Assembly (NCBI RefSeq): GCF_030272615.1
Contig: NC_081405.1
Span: forward strand, 24,163,272 to 24,227,271
DNA from: Cryptomeria japonica
Taxonomy: Eukaryota; Streptophyta; Pinopsida; Cupressales; Cupressaceae
DNA: 64,000 nt
Reading direction: 5' to 3'
Below are positions 46,838-56,600 of the stretch, one piece after another. The notes under the pieces are model-generated. The model saw only the letters and a list, made by a program, of their open reading frames with translations, did not search any database and was not told the origin of the DNA. The position numbers and the translations under genes are program-made. Each line of letters starts with the position of its first letter. Position 1 is the stretch's first letter.

Positions 46838-49142
46838 TTAGATCTTCCACTGAACTGCAATTCGTAATCCAGTTGTTAATGCCTCATATTCCGCTATATT
46901 GTTAGTGCAAGGAAATGATAAGCGGTATGATTTTGGTATAGAATCGCTTTGAGGAGTTATAAAGAGAATACCAGCTCCTGCCCCATGCTGTGTGTATGAG
47001 TCGTCAAAGTATAATTGCCATGGCTTTGCATGTGATATTGTTAGAATGGATTCATCTGGAAATTCTGAATTTAGAGGAGCATCATCTATCATGGGAGCAT
47101 CTGCTAATTGATCCGCGATTGCTTGTCCTTTTATTGCTTTTCTATCCACATACTCGATGTCAAACTCACTCAGGATCATTACCCATTTGGCCAGTCGCCC
47201 AGTAAGTGTAGCTTTGTTGAGAAGATATTTTACTGGATCAATTCTTGCAATCAACTTAGTCTTATGAGTGAGCATATAATGGCGTAATTTCTGCGAAGCA
47301 AAGACCACAGCGAGACATGCACGCTCGATCGGTGTGTAGTTTAGCTCATATCCCACCAATGTGCGACTGATATAGTATACTGCTTTTTCCTTGCCGTCAG
47401 CTATTTGTTGTGCTAGGAGTGCCCCCAGTGCCGTTGGAGTAGCTGATATGTATAGTAACAAAGGCTGATCTAGAACTGGTGGCATCAAAACTGGCGGATT
47501 TAAAAGATAATCTTTGAGCGTCTGAAAAGCTTGTTGACAGTTATCATCCCATTTGAACTTGATATTTTTATGTAGCAGGTGCTGGAAAGGATTACACTTA
47601 TCTGCAAGTTGTGCTATGAATCTTCGTATAGACTGGAGTCTCCCTTGTAAGGATCGAAGTTGACTGATATTTCTGGGTGGTGGCATGTCCAAGATAGCCT
47701 TGACTTTTGCTGGATCGGCTTCGATTCCTCTTTTAGACACAATGAATCCTAGGAGCTTCCCGGAGGTTACTCCAAAGACACATTTCTTGGGGTTTAATCT
47801 TACCTTGCATTTTTCCAACCGATCAAAGACGACTGAAAGTATGTCCAAATGTGTATCTCTATCTATTGATTTACCCAAGAGATCATCAACATAATCTTCC
47901 ACAGTTATGTGCATGAGATCATGAAAGATAGTGGTCATTGCTCTTTGATATGTAGCACCTGCATTTTTTAGCCCAAAGGGCATGACATTCCAACAGAAAG
48001 TTCCCCATGGACAAGTGAATGATGTTTTGTGTTGATCCTCGGGTGCAATCCTGATTTGATTATAGCCAGAAAATCCATCCATTAAAGATAACATTTCGTG
48101 ACCTGCTGTGAGATCAACAATCAAGTCGATATTTGGTAATGGGAAGTCATCTTTCGGACAAGCTTTGTTGATGTCTCTGAAATCTGTACATATTCTGATG
48201 CTATGATCTGGTTTACTGATAGGTACTAAATTGGAGATCCATTCAGGATAATCAATTGGGCGTATGAATCCAACATCCAATAATTTCTCCAGCTCTGCTT
48301 TGACTAGTAATGCCACTTGTGGATGCATTTTCCTTAATTTCTGTTTCACTGGCTTTGCCCCCGGTTTGACTGTCAAATGATGCATTACCAAATCCGGATC
48401 TAGTCCAGGCATATCAGCGTATGACCATGCAAAGTTGACTTGTCGTTCTTTGAAGAAGCTTATGAATTTTGATCTTTCGGACTCTGTCAAGGATTGAGCC
48501 AGGAATATGTTGTGTGGAATCTCTTCTGTACCAATGTTTGTCTTGATAGTCTCCTCTACCAACATGGATGATTTTTCCTCATATGATGCTGGGAGAATGT
48601 CGAGCCTTCCATCTTTGGGTGCCTCAGAGAGGTTTTCACCCTCAGATACGTCCTTTCTTTTTACTTTTTTGGAGTCAGATAGCGCCACAGTGTGGTTTTC
48701 GCCATAAGACCCTTGTTTTGTTCTTATTTTCACATTTTTGCGACTGGAAGGTCCGACACCCTCACCGAAATATGCCACGTTGTTGAGTTCTATGGTGTAT
48801 CCTGCTTTGTGGTCCCCAGGGGGAAGATCATCTCGTATGCCAAGATAGTCAATAATAGCTTCGTCATTTTGGAATGTGTCAAATTGTGTTGGTCCTTCAT
48901 AATCCCAGTCAATGAGTTGGTGGTGAACAAGGGGAAGGCTTTTAATGTTTTCGGAGTTTGCGGGGCTAAGAGTGAAGATGTGGTTATATTCGGGTATATC
49001 GAGGCAATCGTTGAGGTCATCGATGGCACTCTCCTCATCAGTTTCGATCGTGAGCGAATCCAAATTGTCGTCACTATTAGCGCATTCTGGGACAGGTGTC
49101 CTCATCCTATGTGATTTCGACCTAAGACCTTGAAATGAAGAC
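46838..49142 (-). CDS. Tat-2 linker, RT, RNase H and archaeal-type RNase H
   Basis: Open from the Tat-3 junction at 49142 to the TAA at 46838-46840. It starts in the acidic linker upstream of RT, which includes two bulged hairpins (48617-48641, 48682-48702). RT motifs: GFIRPIDYPEWISNLVP, RICTDFRDINKACPKDDFPL, LMDGFSGYNQI, MPFGLKNAGATYQRAM and YVDD (47882-47893). RNase H: YYISRTLVGYELNYTPIERA. Second RNase H: WQLYFDDSY (where Tat-1 and Tat-3 have FDGS) and TNNIAEYEAL. The stop replaces a glutamine codon found in Tat-3 (KLQELQ), as expected for CAA to TAA. Confidence 0.9.
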
Positions 49143-50962
49143 TGTAGTCACATAAATCTGTCCATTTAATTAAATGAATATTTAATATTTATTTGATTAT
49201 TTAACCATCAATTAATAATTAATTAAATTAATATTTAATTAATTCATCTTAACCCTCTTTTCCTATTAATTAAATAAATTATTCAATTTATTTGATTTAA
49301 TTCACTTAACCAAATTCAGACCATTAATTAAATAAATAAATCATATTTATTTAATTAAATCTTCTCTCACATTTAAATAAATTAATATTTATTTAAAACC
49401 CCCAAAATCCCACCTCTCACATTTAAATAAATAAATCATTTATTTAAAATCACCTTTATCCTCCACCCACTTGCATTTTCCTACAAATACAAGTTGCACA
49501 ATTATTTTAAATAAATAATTTATTTAAAATCACCTTTATCCTCCACCCACTTGTATTTTCCTACAAAAGCAAGTTGCACAACTATTTTAAATAAATTATT
49601 TATTTAAAATCCTATTTATCCTCACCCACTTGAAACCTTTAATGGTTTCCCTTAAAGTATTCAAACTTGATGGCTTTAAAGTCTTCAAACTTGATGGCTT
49701 CCTTCTATAATCTTCTTAAGACTTTAATGGTTTTCCTTAAAGTCTTCAAGCCTTTAATGGTTTCCCTCAAAGTCTTCAAGCATTTTAATGCTTTATCTTC
49801 ATTTTTCTCATTTAAATAAATTAATATTTATTTGAATATTTATCCAAATGCAAATTACACCATTTAATTGAAATAAATGATTTTATTTTAATTGAAAATA
49901 CCAAAATTTCTCCCACTTGCATTTTCCTACAAAATCCACTTGTATGCCTAAACCCCTTCTAGATTCTTCTAAACCCTTCCTAATTAGCCTAATCCATCCC
50001 CTAAATATTGTCACATTCCTAAGCAAATTGGAGTCACTTCTCAAAGACTCCAAAGTCTTTGAAAAGCAATTAATGCTTTGTGTGTTCAACAAATTAACCC
50101 TCAAAGTCTTGGATAAACTTTGAAAGCTTCCAACCTTCAACCACTTAATCCCCAAAGTCTCCAATAACCATTAATGGTTAATTCAACCCTCCCACATGGT
50201 TAAAACATTTGTTTTGACTCAACCTCTACCCAACCCAAAGGTCTCATCAGGCCATTAATGCTTTGACCATGATTATCTCTTAAACATTTGCACAAAGGTT
50301 TATCCTTGGATTAACTCTTAATCCAATGGGTAATCTTAATTTAGACTTGACCCTTACCTTCTAGATAACCATGAGGTCTTCTCAAGCCTTTAATGCCTCC
50401 AACCTCTTCTCTCAACCCAATCCTATGTTGACACTTGTCACCATTTTATTGGTGCCAATTGTGCACATGGATCCCCAACTTTCAATCATAACCCTTGTTA
50501 AGATTGCTCAATCTTAACCCTTCATTTCCCTATTTCTTCTATAAATAGAACCCTTCTCCTCAAGCAAAAGGGGAAGCATTTTAGAGTATTGTTGTTATAC
50601 TGGCATTAGCATAGAGCTTTTTCATAGCATCACTATCTACTCTAGCATAGTATTTAGCTTTTCATTTCATATTTGAAGCTTAGTATTAAATCTCAATCCT
50701 CCATAAGCATCCATAGTGCAAAAAGCTGTTGAGAGCTACACTCATTTGGGACTTGGAGAGGAGAGGAACAAGGGAGGAGCAACTATGAGCATCTTGATTA
50801 GCTATTTCATTTTATGTTTATATGCTTTCTATTTCATGCTTAATATCTCTCTTGATATGCCTGTTTAGGATAATCTTTTGTTGCTAACACTAACGTTTGT
50901 TTCTTGTGCTCTTGTGTGTGTTGCCATCAAACAGATTTTCTAATCCTTTTTGCAGAGCATCA
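49143..50962 (+). repeat. Tat-3 5' LTR
   Basis: Begins TGTAGTCACATAAATCTGTC. The first 450 bp are built of AATTAAATAAAT-type runs, and later come repeats of TTTAATGGTTTCCCTTAAAG and CTTCAAACTTGATGGC. A TATA box (CTATAAATAG) is at 50539-50548. The end is set at CA 50961-50962, two bases before the primer site. The length of about 1820 bp is an estimate because the 3' copy is incomplete. Confidence 0.85.
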
Positions 50963-50964
50963 TT

Positions 50965-50984
50965 TGGTGAACCCGACGTGAATC
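50965..50984 (+). other. Tat-3 primer-binding site (tRNA-Trp)
   Basis: TGGTGAACCCGACGTGAATC matches, as far as I recall the plant tRNA-Trp sequence, the complement of its 3' end for 20 bases, and the match continues with gaps into the T-loop. It lies two bases after the LTR. Confidence 0.75.
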
Positions 50985-52686
50985 CAAACACCAAAAAGAT
51001 TAACTTTTTTTTTTTTTTTTAACCAATAACATGTTTGAATGTTGAAAATGTCACACAGGTTGCGCTTTTGACACTGTTTTGGTGCGTTTGACATTATTTT
51101 GGCGCTATTCACTCTGTTTCAATGCTTTTCCCTTCTCTGTCTCTCCCTTTCTTTTAGTGTGTTTGTGTTAAATAGTGCCTCTGTTCAAACGCAGACTAGC
51201 GCTATTGTAACAAAACGTTGTACAAATCACCTTGTAACCAAAAAAAAAAAAAAAATTAGGCTTGTAGAAGCCCACCAAATAGGCGGATTTTACTAACTAT
51301 TTTTCTCTTTTGTGCAGATTTAAATTAGATTAAAAAGTAGATTTATATTTTTTACTAACTTGTTTTTTGAAGTTGGTTTTAAAAATGAATTCACTTTTTA
51401 TTTTGGTTTAAAATTAACTTCACATTTCAAATTTGGGCTTTTAAAAAAGAATCACACATTTGTTTGGGGCTCTTAAAAAGAATTTCATTGTTCAAAGGTA
51501 AAAAGAACCACAAACTTATACAAAAACAACTTTATTTTTTTTGCAAGTTAGGAAACAAACTTCGTTTTGGTGCTTAAAATCAACAAGGCAAATTTTATTT
51601 CTTGCATCAAGATAAAACTCACAATCCACACTTCCATTTTTGGTGCAAATAAAATTCACAATCAACTTGTCTCATTTTCAAAGCAATTTTCCTTCAAAGC
51701 AAAACGTGTTTTTCATTAAGTTGACCAGGATTTTCAAAATTCTAGATTACAAAACACATTGCCTTTGAAGTTAAAAAGAACACCATGACTGTTGGAGCAA
51801 CATCTCCAAATAGTTAGATCATATTGCCATGATGGATTAAAAAGAACAAGTGAATTTCATGTTTGGCACGCTTGTGCACAAAAGTCAGTCGAGTGGACCT
51901 ACTTCTAACACACACTATCCTCTCCCTTGGCTCTCGTGGTCCTAGGTGCAAGAGAAAAGTGTTAGTAACACTCAAAATTTTATTTTTTTAAGAGAGGTCT
52001 GCCAAGGGATCGATACTCTTGGGAACGACCTCGAGCGGTAAATCCTTCGAGCCGCTATAGAAATCAGGTGAGAGCGAAAGCTGTAGCCTTGGGTATAGCT
52101 GTTCCTACAGTGTAACTGGCCGAAAGGACAAATGGGCCCCACCACCAGTTACAAGGCTCTTAAGTGAGTCACTGCAGAATGAACTTATGTCCAAAGCCAT
52201 CGAACATGACTAAACACCTTTAAGTAGTAGCTCACCCGTTCTATTGATTGAGGATATTTGAGATACAATTTAGTGCAAGAGCATAGAAGGTTTTGCTCCC
52301 AAGATACTCACCATACATATTTCCTTGAGTAGAAACATAGCTTTTTGAAAAGTCACTTGTGACTTGATAAAAGTGGTGACTCCCCCATCATAGGGATCAT
52401 CTATTTGTTATGCTCGTGCAAGACTTAGTATATCACATCCTTACCTGCCACAGCGGGATTCATAAGGTATGTAGTACCAAAGTCGAAGAAATATCAAGAT
52501 GTGGGCTAAATTTATCACAACTGGCCATCTGACCATAGGGATAAAGAGTGTTTGAAGTGTGTTCGTTTTACAGACCTAGTGCAAATTGAGCCGACTTCAG
52601 GCTTTGGAATTACACCTTAAAATAAATCTAAGGGAAGGGTCAAAAACAAGTCCAAGGATTGGGTTAACCTAGACCCATACTCATTT
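50985..52686 (+). other. Tat-3 untranslated leader
   Basis: AT-rich, with poly-A runs at 51240-51256. A small set of GCGC phrases (51060-51215) lies just downstream of the primer site. A 9-bp inverted repeat TGTAACTGG/CCAGTTACA (52111-52119 and 52145-52153) could form a leader hairpin. No RNA gene seen. Confidence 0.55.
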
Positions 52687-53235
52687 GTGCCTTTGAGGCT
52701 ACAATCTTGTGTTTGTGTGCTTGCTTTGTTTTCTTGTCAAAGAAAAAAAAATCAGAAAATCAATCCCAAAAACAAAGTATTCATCCAACATTTCTCAAAA
52801 ACAAACAAAAATACCAAAAAAAAAGGTACAAACAACAAAGAATCACATTTTATGACCATTCTTCACATCTTGCGAAAGAAGAAGTGTCATCAGAGTATCA
52901 CCTTGAAAAGGAGACCACTAAGCTCAAAGGCTTTGATCAAAAGGAGGAAATTCTTCTATATCAATCGACAAATCTTTGTCTCCCATAGAGTCTTTCTACA
53001 TCGCATGCGTCTATACCTTCAAGGTAAAACAAACGAATTTGATTCCGAATCATTGAACCGCAGAGCTTTTATGCAATATAGAGCTCTGAGTTATCACAAA
53101 AATCAAGGAGGAAAGATTAATCCCAATTTCTTCCCAAACATCTGTATCACCTACAACACAGCTCGAGAAGTGCCACCAACGTCTGAAAGGGAAGAAGAAG
53201 AGTTTGTCCCATTTGTGACACAAAGTTTTTATTGA
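52687..53235 (+). CDS. Possible leader ORF upstream of Tat-3 gag
   Basis: An open frame of 182 codons, very basic (Lys-rich) at first, ending with an acidic EREEEE stretch. An overlapping frame (to 52988) has a charged, protein-like segment (EYHLEKETTKLKGFDQKEE). A single frame of this size by chance in A-rich DNA is plausible. However, some large Tat/Ogre elements do carry an extra ORF before gag, so it is recorded. No homologous frame was seen in the Tat-1 leader. Confidence 0.25.
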   Translation: MPLRLQSCVCVLALFSCQRKKNQKINPKNKVFIQHFSKTNKNTKKKGTNNKESHFMTILHILRKKKCHQSITLKRRPLSSKALIKRRKFFYINRQIFVSHRVFLHRMRLYLQGKTNEFDSESLNRRAFMQYRALSYHKNQGGKINPNFFPNICITYNTAREVPPTSEREEEEFVPFVTQSFY

Positions 53236-53674
53236 AAGTTGAAAACATTTTCATCCATCATCCCACTCATACATCATCACTTCATCATCAATCCATCCCA
53301 ACTCTCAAAACATTAAGAGGTTCTTGTCCCAAGATTCCTTTTTTAGATATTGCTTGAAATCAAACACATCACATCACTTTTAGATTATTTCTACATCTAG
53401 GATAAGCTCATCCTAAGAGACACATCTACGCAGGTTAAAACTAGTTCATGAGTGAATCCTCTCATTGCTAGGTAGTCAAAATCTGTAACACATCTCAGAT
53501 TTCTCTACACCTTATCACATCCAAACTCATCAAAACAAACAAGCAATTCAAAGAAAGAAATCTGGTTACATTTACCTTTAGAGTGCTAGAGATCTACAAT
53601 CCACTAATCATCCATCTTTCATCGAACAACTCATCATCATCTTCAATCAACTTCAACACAAACTTGCAAACAAA

Positions 53675-56600
53675 ATGGCTCAAACCCGATCGCGATCAAG
53701 GCAACGAGAAATAGAAATTGAGGAAGAAGAGGACAACCTCAATGAATTTCAAGAAGCATTTGGAGGAAATGTAAATGATGAAAACCCAAGTAGTCCCACT
53801 CCTTCAACAATCGAAAGGGTTCAGCGTAACCCTCACTTTAACAGATTATTTGATGAAATTCTCAGGAGCAATGCGGATGCTCACTTCTTAAGACTTGCTC
53901 AAGAAGGAGCCAAACTCCCCTCAGACTTTGATCTTGCCCAATTAAGACAAGCATCAGAAAGACAAAGTCGCCATGAGGAGGAAAGACGTAGAGATCCCAT
54001 CAGATATAACATCCCTCGAGGTAACCCACCACCTCCTCCTCCAAATGAAATGGAGATGTTGCGGCAACAAGTCGCGAATCTCGCCCAACAACTTCATAGT
54101 GGTGTTAAGACCAATCAATTTTCACTTAACGACATCTGTCCCTATCCGTTTGATAGGAATCTTTATATGCCACCCTTTCCATGCGGGTTTGAAACACCCA
54201 AATTTGAAAAATATAGAGGAAAGGGGGATCCCCGTGATCATGTCCGAGAATTTCATTCTGCTTGTCTTGAAGTAGCTTATGAGGACACATACCTAATGCG
54301 CCTTTTTCCCCAAAGCTTGGGAGGAACAACCACATCATGGTTTTCCCGACTTCCAAGTGGCATTAGAACATTTGAGGAACTCATCCAGAAGTTCCTATCT
54401 CATTACTCTTATAATATTGAACGCGACATCACCATGGCTGATCTATGCAACACCAAACAAAAACCAGGTGAATTATTCGCAGTATTCCTGCAACGATGGC
54501 GCCAAATGTCTAGCAGACGTTCTCTTCAGTTACCTGAACAAGAACTAGTGGAAATTTTCATTTCCAACTTAAACGAAGAAATGGAATTTCACCTGGATGT
54601 CAAAGACACAGACTCTTTTAACGATATGATCACCAAGGGTATAAAATGTGAAAGGGCACTCATCAAAAAAGGACTCATCAAAATCTTTAATGAACCAAAA
54701 GATGCTCCTCGCCCGCGCTTCAATAGCGATAAACCGAACTTCTGGAACAAGAATAAGAACATCGTCAACGATGGAGTTGTGGATGCTCGGACTGTCCAAA
54801 ATGCACAACCTGTGGTTCGATTTGCAGGACAAAATCCTCCACCTCAAAATAACACAAATGTTCCTCTTAATCAAGGTCGCATCACATCTCATGATGAACC
54901 AAGACCTCGTCCACAAAAACAAAAACGCACATACACTCCCTTAGGGGAACCCATTGAAACAGTGTTGCGACAACTCCTCTCTCAAAATTTGGTCACTCTA
55001 CCTAAGCTATCAAACTATGAGCCTCAAGTCAAACCAGCATGGTGGAAAGATACTGAACACTGTGAGTTCCATCAAGGAAGAGGACACAAGACAAGTAATT
55101 GTCACCGATTGAAAGATCTCATTCAGGATCTTATTGACCGAGGAGAAATTGAAATTGAAGGGCATGACCCAAAAACAACCAATAATGATCATCAGATGTT
55201 CAAGAATCCACTTCCATCGCAAGATCAAAGGGGTCCTTCGACGTCCAGTCGAGGTCCTGATACCACTGATTATACGCAAGCTGCGTATAATTACACTGTA
55301 AATCACCTATATGATGCCAGTGAACAAATTGCAACTATAACCTTCAAAAATCCCACCGCAAATTGCAATGTTGTTACGCGTCGTGGCAAAGTTACCATCA
55401 AGGCAGCTCCACAAGGCACCACCTCCATCCCAAAGCAGTACAATCTTGTGGAACAATTAGACAAAACCCCTGCGCTTATATCCATCTTGGAGCTTTTGCG
55501 TCTGTCACCCTCTCATAAAACAATCTTGGATCAAGCACTCCAAGAGGCGTCAGTCCCTGCAAACCTGAACACGGACCAATTTCAAGCCATGGTTGGAAGT
55601 CTAAAGTCATCACCTTGTCTCACTTTTTCTGAAAGTGACAACTCTTCGTTCCAACAACCTCATAATGCCTCACTCCACATTGAAGGCTTCGTCAACCAAC
55701 ACAGGATCAAGCGAGTCTTGATCGATAATGGAGCAGGCCTAAACATTTGCACACTACAGTTGGTCACAGCATTGGGATATGCAATAGAATCAGTGGATCC
55801 TCGTAAGAAGATCACCATCAAGGCCTATGATGATGCAGAGCGTTCATCCAAAGGAGCGGTGGTGCTACCAATCCGAGTGGGCCCTGTGGTAAAACACATA
55901 ATTTGTCAGGTTCTGGACCTTCCTCTGCCATATAATCTATTATTAGGAAGACCTTGGATACATGCCATGCAAGCCGTTCCATCTACCTACCATCAATGTA
56001 TCAAGTTCCCACATAATGGTGCAGAGATCACAATCCTGGGTGATGCAAATCCCTTTGCATTTTGCCATAATATCAGCCATCAACCAGAAATTACTGTTCC
56101 TAATAATAGGGAAGCCATTTCCTCTACATCATATGTAAGTCCCACCTCTCTTGCCAGTTTGAACACCCCTATACCCAAGCAAGAAAAGCTTAAAATGAAA
56201 GTCGCAGAGGAAGGTCCCGGGGAATATAACTTAAGTCAACTCTTTTGTGTGGGACAAATGCCCACTTCTCCTAAAACACATGGTAAACCACAGCAGTTAC
56301 TCCAGCAGCGACTAATCATGCCAGCATGTGCTTGGACGCCTTTCATCCTTGGAAGGAGTCAAGAGGAAGAAACACAAGATGAGGACCTAGCGGACTGGAT
56401 CTATAAAGATCCCATCACCACTGACATACCACGAGTTACACTTCCTACAGAACAGTATGGCAAAGGCCTCCTCATTATGCAAAGAATGGGATATGATGGT
56501 CAGAGTGCTTTGGGATACTGCAAACAAGGACGACATGAACCGCTGCTGCCAGAGTTCAAGCCCAAAGGTAATACAGGCCTAGGCTTTGAAAAAGAGATCC

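Larger units (their letters stand above)
39754..49142 (-). mobile_element. Tat-2: Tat-lineage element, minus strand, cut by Tat-3
   Basis: Minus-strand order from 49142: polyprotein from the linker before RT through RT, RNase H, archaeal-type RNase H and integrase (to 45272), hairpin cluster, spacer, antisense PMD gene (plus strand), polypurine tract, 3' LTR. The polyprotein frame is open right up to the Tat-3 LTR at 49143. Tat-3 therefore inserted into this coding region, and the missing gag, leader and 5' LTR should continue beyond the window end. The left boundary (39754) is estimated from a TG/CA terminus and could be off by tens of bases. Confidence 0.85.

Noticed and set aside
49883..50164. 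93-codon minus-strand frame repeated at 63704-63985
   Set aside because: It is inside the Tat-3 LTR and appears twice only because the LTR is duplicated; no domain seen.
50965..50992. Possible tRNA gene at the tRNA-Trp-like sequence
   Set aside because: Only the 3' end complement is present, placed exactly after an LTR; it is a primer-binding site.
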